Assembly: GCA_030280995.1 (NCBI GenBank)
Contig: JASXTE010000011.1
Span: forward strand, 24,887,817-24,951,816
Reading direction: 5' to 3'
DNA: 64,000 nt
From: Hemileia vastatrix
Taxonomy: Eukaryota > Basidiomycota > Pucciniomycetes > Pucciniales > Zaghouaniaceae
The notes under the pieces are model-generated. The model was not told where the DNA came from and ran no database searches. It worked only from the letters and a program-made list of their open reading frames with translations. Shown piece by piece: positions 55,195-64,000 of this stretch. The position numbers and the translations under genes are program-made. The first letter of the stretch is position 1; each line of letters opens with the position of its first letter.

Positions 55195-56277
55195 TGTGGT
55201 CTTCCAACATTGGAAGAGGCCTTTGTTGGTCTTTTTGGCACTGTTTTTGTATGTCTTAATTGACATTGGTCGAATAATTAAGTGTTATTTTTGTTTTATT
55301 CAGTGAATATTAGTACTATGGGTATGTGGGTACTACCATTGGATAGCCCTGGTATTTCTCTATATTTTATGTTTTGATGACACTTTTCATATTTTAAGTT
55401 TTAAGGGGTCATTTCCTCATTTTTCATTTCTAAAAGATAGCTGTTTAATTTTGTTTTTCCTGTTTTACGGGCTAACCTTAAGTCTTAGGGTTAAGTGCTT
55501 AGTACCATTAAGTAGAGCTAATTTGGCTCCATATTTTATGTCTCAATGTTGTCATAGCTTAATTTTGTGTTTTATGGGTTTGAGTAGTTGTGGTGTATTT
55601 TTCTAAGTATTTTAGGCTTTATTGGAGGTTTTTGGTGCTTTTATGGCTTCAGGGAGGTCTGGCCGCTTCTAGGCGGGATTCCTGCCTCAGTTATAGAATG
55701 CTGGGAAGTGTTTCTAAAGGGTTTTTTTTCAATTTGGCTGTCAAAAGTGCCAAATTTGTTGCTGTGCATGGATTTTTTAGATGGTGGTCTGTGTGTACAA
55801 ACTGAAAAAGACAGTTTGGGGCAACCTTAATTATCATACAACCATCTGGTAATTATATTGTTTTTTCTCACTCAGTTTTCACTGTTTTTTGGCCACAATT
55901 GTCTGTGTTTGTTGCATGGTTAGTTCTTCATTTAATTCAACTTTGGCAACTGGTTTCTCTGGTGTAGCTTTGCAACCTGCATCAAGTATTATTGCTGTTT
56001 TCTGTGCAACAAGTGCACAGTGTTTTGTTTTTCTGGTGTGGATCTTTCTGCATTTCTGGTTTCTGGTTTTTTGGTTCTCAGTGGTCTGCTATTGGCTACT
56101 GTCTTGACTTGTTAAGTAGCTAAGAAGCGTGTTGGAAGGGGTATAGGAACAGTCTCTAATTTGCTGTAGCAAATAAATCTCACCTGGTATTTCTCAAAGG
56201 GACAGGGGTTTTTCTCTCCAGTTTCACTCCAACTCCCTTTGTTAAGGTCTATAGCTAGTACTATAGGATTGTCTAAA
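55195..56277 (+). repeat. gypsy-C 5' LTR
   Basis: About 1083 bp, homologous along its length to the gypsy-A LTRs in inverse orientation, for example at GACTTAAGGTTAGYCYGTAA and the TGTACACACAGACCAC equivalent. Confidence 0.88.
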
Positions 56278-56281
56278 TTTC

Positions 56282-56298
56282 TGGCTCCCAACGTGGGG
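56282..56298 (+). promoter_or_regulatory. gypsy-C primer-binding site, tRNA-Lys type
   Basis: TGGCTCCCAACGTGGGG lies four bases after the LTR end, the same position as in gypsy-A. It differs from the tRNA-Lys(CUU)-complementary sequence by one base. Confidence 0.65.
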
Positions 56299-56486
56299 TG
56301 AGTATTTTCTAGCTTTTGGAATCTCTGTTACTGTTGGACTCTTTGTTTATTTTGGATTTTTGGTTCTGTATCTCTCTGTGCTTGGTCTAAGGGATCTTCT
56401 CTCAAATTGAGTTTGGTCCCTCCTAGGTCTCTGAAGGCTATTGGGGGGACTTTGGCTATCTGTGGTGGAAATTTGGGGAGGTTTAA

Positions 56487-57806
56487 TTGGAACTAGTTAG
56501 GATGGTCAGGATCAAGTCATGGAAAGTGAAAATTTGCTTTGGAGAGGAGGCAAGGTTATTTTTGGAGATCTTTGAAGCTGCTGCTCATGTGTATGGGGCT
56601 TCTGATTTGGATAGGGTGAAGCAGGTGATATTCTTCATTGATGATAGAGAGGTGGTGAAGGAAGTTCTTAGGATGGAGGGATATAGGAGTCAAGATTGGG
56701 GAAAGTTAAAGATGCAAATGATCAGGAGGTGGACCACTGTGTTTTTAATGTATGATATTTATGCCATTGCTAGGAAATGGGAAATGGATGGTGGTGTAAC
56801 TTCTCTGGTTCAGTATGGTAAATTTATGGAGGAATTTGAAGAGGTTATGGATTATCTGGATTAGAATGGTATGTCCTCACATTAAATGGAGGCCAAGAGT
56901 TTATTTTGGAGTGCTTTGGGTCTGGAGGTCAAAAAGGAGGTTCAGGGATTTCTTTTAAAGGCTGGGCTGATGAAGACACTTCTAAATGGAGAAAGTAGGA
57001 TTCCTGCTATAAGTGTTTTGAAGAAGGCTATTCTGGGGCATCTTTAAAACCTTGTTTCTAAAGAGGTGGAACCTGAAAATTAAAATTTAATGGATGAACA
57101 GGTTCAGGAAGAAGTGGGAGAAAATTCAGCTACAGTGGAAATTTTTGAATCACACACTTTGGGAGATGATGATGTTTGTGATGTTTTAGAAATTTTTATT
57201 TCTTTAACAGATGATTTAAATGGATCTCAAGAATGTGCTTCATTTGATGTTTTGGATAAGTACACACTGGATGATCAGTGTATCTTTTCAAAGGTGGATG
57301 AGCTCTGTGGGAAGGAAAAATTGGATGTTCATGATGATATAGTTTCTTCATGTTTAGATAATAGATTTTTGGATGAAGATGTTTCTTTAAGATCTGTTGA
57401 TGGTCAGAAAGAGTCTGTGTTGGATCTATTTCTCTTAGAGGAAGATTATTTTCTGGATGCTCCTTTAAGTTCAGAAGATGAATGCTTGGAGGAGGATTTT
57501 AGTTTTGACATTATGGACTCTATTCTGGAGGATCTTTTGGATTCTCAGAGTAATTCTGAACTCAATTATTTGAAGCCTTATGAAAAAGATTCTCAGTTTC
57601 TTATTTCAAGCTCAGAGGATAGAAGAAGTGGTGACAATCTCTCTATAGAAAGTTTAAATCTTCAGAATGATTATGCTCTGGATGTATGTTTGTTGGAGGA
57701 ATATAATTCTAAGCTGGTTCCCTCAAGATCAGAAGATGGTTGCTTGGGGGAAGATGATTCTTTTAGTGTCCTGAGTCCTATTTTGAAGGATTTTTTTAAA
57801 TTTTAG
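56487..57806 (+). pseudogene. gypsy-C gag-like protein, interrupted
   Basis: The first block (56487-56864) contains a capsid-like stretch DWGKLKMQMIRRWTTVFL, DGGVTSLVQYGKFMEEFEEV and MDYLD, typical of basidiomycete gypsy Gag. It continues past stops at about 56862, 56884, 57045 and 57080 as SALGLEVKKEVQGFLLKAGL. The block 57090-57806 is a long acidic Asp/Glu/Ser/Leu-rich region (DDDVCDVLEIF, SSEDECLEEDFSFD repeated as SRSEDGCLGEDDSF). It may be the Gag C-terminus or a separate acidic protein. No zinc knuckle and no pol follow. Confidence 0.6.
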
Positions 57807-58429
57807 AATAATTTTTTAGAAAGGAGGATAAAATTATTGATTCTGTAGATTGCTCTGTTTCAAAGGATGTAGGGTGGATGGACACTGGAAATGAAATTGA
57901 TGGTAAATTCAGTGTATGGAGATGGATGGGGATTTCGTTTGGAGGTCTGATTATGGGATATCAGAATTGGAAGAGGGGCTTAGCTTTTTGTAGCCCTAGG
58001 GGAAAACATATTGGTTTCAACCTGGGGATTTCAAGATTCTGATTCCTACAAAATGAGGATAAACTACTTAATTTGTTTTAGTTTTGTTTAATTTGGCCTC
58101 TATGTATTTGGTCATGATTTTTTTGTTTTGTCCAATTCTTATCAGTCTCTCCAGTTCAAGTCTCTATATAAAAAAATAAAAAAATAAAAAAAATCTTAGT
58201 ATAATGAGGATTGAAGAAAAGAAAAATTCAAGTGAAGATGGATATTTTATTTAAAAAAGAAAATGAAGTATAAAAATGATGATCATTGGTTTTATCTAAC
58301 CTCAAGCATGAGGTTAAACTGCAAAAAAATTTATTTCTAAAGTGGATTTCTGGCTTTCAAGAATTTTAGTGGTTTTTTAATTGTTTTGATTTTTATGGGA
58401 GAAGATTTGTGTTGAAAAATCCTTTTGTT
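57807..58429. other. Junction from gag-like frame to 3' region in gypsy-C
   Basis: The sequence moves directly from the gag-like frame to AATGAGGATAAACTA (about 58045), which in gypsy-A follows the integrase stop codon. This is where pol would be expected, and it is absent. Confidence 0.6.
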
Positions 58430-59860
58430 AGAAGGTACCCAAGGGTGGGGCTTCTAGATTTGATTTTTGCAAGTGTGGGGGTAGCTGATGGGCTGGCTGC
58501 TCTATCAACAGTTACCCCAGATTGTCTGTTTCCAACCCCTTCTCTTAATTTGGTTGAACCCTAGTATTGGTTTCTCTTCACAGGTTTTAGTCCTCTATGA
58601 CTTTAAACTGGAAATTCTTTTGGTCTTCAAGTGCTGGACTCTTCATGCTTATTGGTTTTGGTTTATTGTGTTGGATGTTGTGTTTTTTGTTAGAAGGTAC
58701 CCAGGGGGGGATTTTAGATTTTATTTTGGCAAGTTTGGGGGTAACTGATGAGCTGGCTGCTCTGTAGAACAGCTACCCCATAATGTCTGTTTCAAGTATT
58801 TTGTTTGTCCTAGTTGAATCCTAGTTCTGGGTTTTGTTATTCAAGTTTTTTAGTCCACTATGACTTAAAAATGGACTGTAATGGTTCCTTGGCTTGGGAC
58901 TGGCTTCTTTATCTTTGGTCCTTTTGTATTGATGGTGGATCACTGGTGGTCTCCCATCATTTTTACTTATTGGAGGGAGCCCACCCAGTGATCTTTTCTG
59001 TGGACCTGAACCTGGCTCTTTTATGTGGTTTTAGGTTGTTGGCTGTTAAAGTGGTGGATTCAAGATTATTTTCTTTTTTCTCTTTTTTTCTTTTAATTTT
59101 TTTATGGAGGCTATGTTTGTTCAAAGGCTCAAGATAGGGCTCTGGCTATGTTTTTGGTAAAAGAGGAGGAGTCAAAATAAAAATAATTTTTTAAGTGTGA
59201 CCACATCAAGGTGCACTTGGATGTGGGTAAGGTATCAGGGGATCAGCTCATCAATTGGCTGGGGGATACCATTTTATTTTATTTGTTAAAGGAGGTTAAA
59301 TATTTTAGCCTTGATGGTTTTAGGTTTTGGATCCAGTGGATTATATCTTCAGGTTGTTCAGGTTCTTCAGGGAAGGTTTAAATGTTTTGGCTTTGATGGT
59401 TTTTAGGTTTGGATTCTATGGGTTATATCTTCAAGATTTTTTTTTTTTGGAAAGTCCTTCAAGACTTTGAACTGAACACTGTGGGCAGTCCATCAAGACT
59501 TTAAACTGAAAAATGGTATAGTCCCCCAAGACTATAAACAGAGGATGGTTTGAAGGTTGAGTCCTTCAGGACTATAACCTGATAATGTGGTGTTGGTGTG
59601 ATTCTGGCAAAGGGCATCCAAAGGGGGAGTCTCTAAATTTAGTTAAGGCAAGTGTGGGGGTAACTGATGAGCTGGCTGCTCTGTAGAACAGTTACCCCAG
59701 AATTTTAGTTTATTTTTTTTGGTCTTTAATGGTTTGATCCCTGTTTCTGTCTTGATGATTTAGGTTTTGAGTCCCCCAACACTATAAACTGAGGGTTTTT
59801 GAGTCCCCCAAGACTTAAAACTGAGGATGAGTCCCCCAAGAATTTAAACTGAGGAATTTT
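58430..59860. repeat. gypsy-C regulatory-looking region: three hairpin modules and nine 22-bp motifs
   Basis: Hairpin modules with GTARCTGATGRGCTGGCTGC (about 58480, 58740 and 59660) match those of gypsy-A. The CCACATCAAGGTGCACTTGG palindromic unit is at about 59203. Motif copies (AGTCCCCCAAGACTTTAAACTG type) lie at about 58590, 58855, 59457, 59490, 59521, 59560, 59770, 59800 and 59829. Several short open frames here are not conserved coding sequence. Confidence 0.7.
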
Positions 59861-59964
59861 TTTTTATGGTTGGCTACATTCAGAAAGTCTATAAAATGGT
59901 CAATTTTTTTATGTCTAAGTCAAGAATTTCAGGCAAGAATCAATTACAAAATAGAATCAAGAGA

Positions 59965-60568
59965 TTAAACAATGTGTTCAGCATTAGTCTTGAACTGGTG
60001 GATGAGGTGTCTTATTTTCTCAATTTCCTGTGGATCTTTGGCAGGAGTGGATTGGAAGTAGTTTAGAATGAGATGTTTTTGTTGAGAAGAGTGTTGTTGG
60101 AATTTGTCCTTGATGGTGGGCAATTGATTGGGTGGTGGTGTTTCAATGCTTCCCAAATTGTCATCATCACTGTCTGGATGGGAATGAAGTGGTAATACAT
60201 CAGCTTAAATTTCAGTATGTAGAAGTATTGGTTTTACCATTAGAAGGACCAGGTATGGTAGAGCTAGTGGTTGTAGTGGTTTTATCACTCTTTTTGGAAG
60301 GGTGTAAATTGTTGTTTAATCTGGGTATCAAGATGGAAGACCTAGATCTTTTAGTTTTTTTGGAAGATGGACCAGGTTGAGGGGGAGGTGAATCTGTTGC
60401 AGATGATATTGGACCAGGTCTGGAGCAAGATTTCTTTCTGGAATATCAGGAATCACGAGCAGTTCTGTATGGATGAATTGGTGGTGTTATGGTACAGATG
60501 AGGTTATGGTCAATACAGTATTGACAGGGACCTATTTCAGAGATTTACTTTGAAAAATGTGTGAACAT
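59965..60568 (-). pseudogene. Antisense gene of gypsy-C, homologue of gypsy-A antisense gene 1
   Basis: Exon 1 is 60568-60239, the intron (GTAAAA...CATCCAG) follows, and exon 2 is 60173-59965. The protein aligns with gypsy-A antisense gene 1 from CQYCIDHNLICTITPPIHPY through SRSSILIPRL to DKFQQHSSQQKHLILNYFQS and RHLIHQFKTNAEH. Two stops (near 60547 and 60455) interrupt exon 1. The fourth cysteine is Arg and the fifth is the second stop, so this copy has lost the cluster. Shared intron position and frame retention outside these lesions support a real gene in the ancestor. Confidence 0.75.
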
Positions 60569-60616
60569 GGTGGTTTTGGTGAAGGAGAATGCGGAAATTC
60601 TCAATTGAAGGGAGGA

Positions 60617-61718
60617 TGTGGTCTTCTAACATTGGCAGAGGCCTTTGTTGGTATTTTTGGTGCTGTTTTTGTATGTCTTAATTGACATTGGTTAAATAAT
60701 TAAGTGTTATTTTGGTTTTATTAAGTGAATATTGGTACTATGGGTATGTGGGTACTACCATTGGATAGCCCTGGTATTTCTCTATATTTTATGTATTGTT
60801 GACACTTTTCATATTCTAAGTTTTAAGGGGTCATTTCCTCATTTTTCATTTCTAAAAGATAGCTGTTTAATTTTGTTTTTCCTGTTTTACAGGCTTACCT
60901 TAAGTCTTAGGTTTAAGTGCTTAGTACCATTAGAATGAGCTGATTTCTGTCTACATTATATGTTTCAATGTTGTTATAGCCTAATTATGTGTTTTAAAGG
61001 TTTTAGTAGTTGTAGTAGATTTTTCCAAGTATTTTGGGTATTTTTGGAGGTTTTTGGTGGTTTTCTGGCTTCAGGGTGGTCCGGCCGCCTCAGGCGGGCC
61101 TCCCAACATTGGGTGGACCACCCGCCTTGGTTCTAGAAGGCTGGGAAGTGTTTCTAGAGGGTTTTTATGCAATTTGGCGCTCAAGAACGCCAAATTCATT
61201 GGTGTGCATGGGCTTTTAGATAGTGGTCTGTGTGTACATAGTGAATAAGACAGTTTGGGGCAACTTTAATTATCATACAACCATCTGAAGGTAATATCCT
61301 TGTTCCTCACTCAGTTTTCACTGTTTTTTGGCCACAATTGGCTGTGTTTGTTTCAAGGTGAGTTCTTCATTTAACTTAACTTGGCAACTGGTTTCTCTGG
61401 TATAGTCTTGCAAGCTATATCAATTATTATTGCTGTCTCTTTTGTGGATTTGCAACCTACAGCAAGTATCATTGCTTTCTCTGGTGTGGACATTGGTATA
61501 AATTTCAGTTCTTTTGTTTGGTAGTCTGTCTGGAGACTACTTTCTTGGCTGACCAGGCAGTCAAGTGTGTTGGAAAAGGGGCTTTATCAAACAGGAACCA
61601 ATTTACTGTAGCAGGTAAATCTCTCTTTATTTTTCTAAAGGGGAAGGGGATTTTCTCTCTGGGTTTTCTCCAACTCCCTTGGTCAAGGCCTATAGCTAGT
61701 ACTATAGGATTGTCTAAA
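60617..61718 (+). repeat. gypsy-C 3' LTR
   Basis: About 1.1 kb, starting TGTGGTCTTCTAACATTGG and ending near ATTGTCTAAA. It includes a GC-rich island (CGGCCGCCTCAGGCGGGCC near 61082) that also occurs in shortened form near 17940 in gypsy-A. Confidence 0.85.
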
Positions 61719-62759
61719 GCGCTGTCAGAAGTTAAATTTTCAGAAGAAGGATGAGTGGAACTACCGGGACTTCCTATTATAGTAGGAGCACTAGAGGTAT
61801 CTACAGAAGAGAACTGGATATAACCATTAGGAGAATTAGGACATTCATAAGAAAAGGTACAGGTCTTATAAAAGCAAAAGCATTTATTGCAAGCAGGTCT
61901 GAAGGTAGAATATCCACAATCTTAGAGAAAGTTCAGTTAAAATTTTTATGTTGGCAAAAAGTGCAAGACTTATCTTTAGGTAAAGTAAGGTGTTGGATCA
62001 TGGCTAATTAGAACTTGTGAAGTTTATTGGATTGGATAAGGAAGGAGAGCAGATTGTAGGCCTATTTACAATAAACCAGACACTTTAAGGGAAAAAAAGA
62101 AAAGCAAGCACTGAATAGTATCCAAGTGGGGAAGCTAATGAGAAGAAGAGTTAAGTGTATCCAGCTTAACTGGGAAAGAAGGTTAGCACTACAGAGCATA
62201 AGATCTTTGAAAGATCTAAAGTTACTTCAAGAATATGAGGTATGAAGAAGATGAGGCACTGACAAATTAAGCTATGTAGGAAGATTTTTTTTTATTTTAT
62301 TGTCTCAGGGTCATATCTCAGGAGGAGTCAAGGAAGAGTTTTCAGGAGGAATTTTATCTTCCCTAAGAACTAATAGTATTCTCTCACTCTCTCAAAATGA
62401 CAATAGGCAATATTTGGCAACAGGAGTTTTCTTTGGGAATAATTTTTTTTATTATTACAAAGAAAATAATGATACACTAGGTGCAACTTTTTTTTACAGC
62501 AAGATACAAATTGTAAAATTAGAAAATAGAAAAAAAGATGGCTACTATTATAGGAAAAGATAAAGAAAAGGATTTAACTTAATTTAGCACCTATCAAGGA
62601 AGGCATACTCCCAATCATTAAAAATTTTTTTGTGAGTCAAATTAAGAGTTTTGACTAGAAAGACTCAATTTTGTAAATCTTGTTTGTTGAGAGTGGGAGT
62701 GTTCTCAAGATAAGTAAATTCAGAGTCAAAGGAAGTATTGAGATGATAAATAGTGCAGT
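61719..62759. other. Unassigned, probably eroded element DNA
   Basis: A plus-strand frame 61751-62011 (SRSTRGIYRRELDITIRRIR...) is Arg/Lys/Ile-rich, and 62300-62563 is another short frame. I recognise neither and see no conserved context for them. Confidence 0.35.
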
Positions 62760-63619
62760 AATAGGGAGCCACAACAACTTAATTTAGGACTTGCCAATAT
62801 TGAGGGCAAGAAATGTGAATGCAAGGAGCTTTGTCCTCAAATGTGTCAATAAAGGTCAGAGGAGTAGTGAACCAATCATCTAAGGATGTAGGCTGAGGGG
62901 TGGCCTCTTGTTCAGTACAGATGATCTCATCCTCACTAGTGGGAGATTATATGGTGCCAGGAGTGATGGCCCAGAATGGATCTTCTTCAAGACCTGGGAT
63001 GATGATTTTGACACACAGAGTTGGAGGCATTTCAGCGTAAGGAGTGTTTGGAGGGTCAAGAGTAAAAAAAGAGAAATATATTAGCATAAAAGAATAAAAG
63101 AAAGGATTTTAAGAAGAGTGACTTACAGTATGGATTGACTCTTCAGAGAAGAGAAAATGATGAATTGAATTGGAAGGGCTGCTTGGCATTGGTGAGTTGT
63201 GCGTTTCTTTGCTTCTTTTTTGGAGCAGGGCGCTTAATGGCCAACTGACTCATAAAGTTTGACATTGACACATTAGGATTGAAAGTAGTGTTGGCAGAAG
63301 AAGTAATTGTAAGGGGACCATTGTGACTGAATTTATTTTTGCTACTTTTACAGAAGTTGCATGACTAACAGAAGAAAAGAAAAAGTAATTAGCATTGAAT
63401 ATTTGAGAAGGAAAGAAAGGAGAAGGAACTTACAGTGAAAAATCTGTTACCACAGCAAGCCTTTGCAAAAAGTCAGGGAGTGATGCCATTCTCAGTGCAG
63501 TGCTGTAAATGCATGGCTCCAGTTGAAAAGGACTTGATGGCAGGAGTAGGAACTGTTGCAACATGTTGAGCATCAACAAATTGGCAGATGTCATTGACAA
63601 TATTGTTGTTAGGATTCAT
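62760..63619 (-). CDS. Unrecognised multi-exon gene with a cysteine cluster
   Basis: From Met 63619 (MNPNNNIVNDICQFVDAQHV) exon 1 runs to 63434 (donor GTAAGT). Exon 2 begins at 63364 (acceptor TGTTAG) in the same phase, giving HCTENGITP...ACCGNRFF and SCNFCKSSKNKF followed by lysine-rich KRPAPKKKQRN. The SCxxCxSxKxx part aligns with SCDVCQSRKKTC of gypsy-A antisense gene 1, but the last Cys is Phe here. A further donor near 63124 and acidic downstream sequence (SPTSEDEIICTEQEATPQ) suggest more exons to about 62.76 kb. One TGA at 63473 interrupts exon 1, so it may be a pseudogene. It may be the antisense gene of another, unseen element. The exon list is incomplete. Confidence 0.4.
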
Positions 63620-63732
63620 GATTAGGAAAGGAAGATGATAGAATAAAATGAGTGAGACTAGTGATATAGTTGAAGAAGAGAAACTAATAAGAAGATGGAA
63701 GAATGAAGAAAAAGTGCAAGATGTGCTCTGGG

Positions 63733-63739
63733 TTTTATA
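63733..63739 (-). promoter_or_regulatory. TATA box upstream of the 63.6 kb gene
   Basis: TATAAAA on the minus strand lies about 115 nt upstream of the Met at 63619, a normal distance for a promoter with a leader of some 85 nt. Confidence 0.4.
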
Positions 63740-64000
63740 TCTCCTGGGGACAGTTGCGAGTAGAGGGAGACTGTGGCACACATCTTGCAAGAACTATCCA
63801 GGCTGATGCATAGGAGAAGGGTTCTGAACATATAATGTATATAAAAGAGCACTCACTCTTATACGAAGAAAAAAAGAGGAAGAAAGTGAAGTAGATTTTT
63901 TTATTAATACATAGAAAAAGAAACATACATATATTTTATTTATTTGTACATAACAGGTGTGCATACCAGAAGTAGCACTGTAGAGTTATTTTATTGCTAC
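63740..64000. other. Right-edge sequence, nothing recognised
   Basis: A/G-rich flank of the 63.6 kb gene. No supported feature. Confidence 0.4.

Larger units (their letters stand above)
55195..61718 (+). mobile_element. gypsy-C: pol-less relative of gypsy-A with gag and antisense gene
   Basis: LTRs at 55195-56277 and 60617-61718 start TGTGGTCTTCC and end ATTGTCTA, as in gypsy-A. A tRNA-Lys-type primer site follows the 5' LTR. The interior holds a gag-like frame (56487-57806), then, with no protease, reverse transcriptase or integrase, the same 3' region as gypsy-A (AATGAGGATAAACTA junction, hairpin modules, 22-bp motifs) and the antisense cysteine-cluster gene on the minus strand. The length is 6.5 kb. 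I could not identify a target duplication. Confidence 0.88.

Noticed and set aside
55195..61723. Target-site duplication for gypsy-C
   Set aside because: Flanks GACGC and GCGCT (or AGCGC) do not match convincingly whichever end bases are chosen.
1..64000. tRNA or rRNA genes
   Set aside because: I looked for T-arm-like GGTTCRANNCC boxes with matching acceptor ends and for conserved rRNA blocks and found none that fold. A covariance-model scan would be decisive.

Overview
The window looks like nuclear DNA of a basidiomycete, most likely a rust fungus (Pucciniales). It is AT-rich, crowded with nested transposable elements, and its one clearly intact conserved gene is split by 21 short introns. 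No tool was run. The lineage call rests on element types, protein style and intron structure, and the species is not resolved.

Layout. 1-1.6 kb: an array of 46-bp palindromes separated by two alternating spacers that occur in both orientations. 2.3-13.2 kb: decayed genes, namely a lineage-specific protein, a CACTA/Tnp2 transposase, a second lineage-specific gene and a SNF2-type helicase. 14.1-27.4 kb: a Ty3/gypsy element (gypsy-A, minus strand, 11.8 kb) in a Ty1/copia gag fragment, with signs of an unequal crossover. 28.5-37.8 kb: the complete TOR kinase gene (22 exons, about 2418 residues). 38.5-44.4 kb: a truncated PIF/Harbinger transposase, a small inverted-repeat element and AT-rich DNA. 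44.4-45.6 kb: a decayed gypsy integrase (gypsy-D). 45.7-54.1 kb: a chromodomain Ty3/gypsy element (chromo-B, minus strand) with 773-bp LTRs and a 5-bp target duplication. 55.2-61.7 kb: a pol-less relative of gypsy-A (gypsy-C, plus strand). 62.7-63.6 kb: an unrecognised minus-strand gene.

Most unusual content. Elements from two different Ty3/gypsy families carry, between pol and the 3' LTR, intron-containing genes in the antisense orientation. Their proteins start with six cysteines spaced like a fungal Zn2Cys6 cluster. In gypsy-A and gypsy-C these genes lie beside many copies of a 22-bp motif and three copies of a hairpin module, which suggests an element-encoded regulatory circuit. Gypsy-A has pol but almost no gag; gypsy-C has gag but no pol.

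Chromo-B still shows its expression machinery: a -1 frameshift site (A AAA AAC, 5-nt spacer, 8-bp stem) between gag and pol, and a 15-nt exact complementarity between its primer-binding site and the predicted 5' end of its RNA, as in Tf1-type self-priming. Eight of its nine pol/gag stops are TTGA derived most simply from TCGA, matching RIP-like TpCpG mutation. TOR itself shows no such damage.
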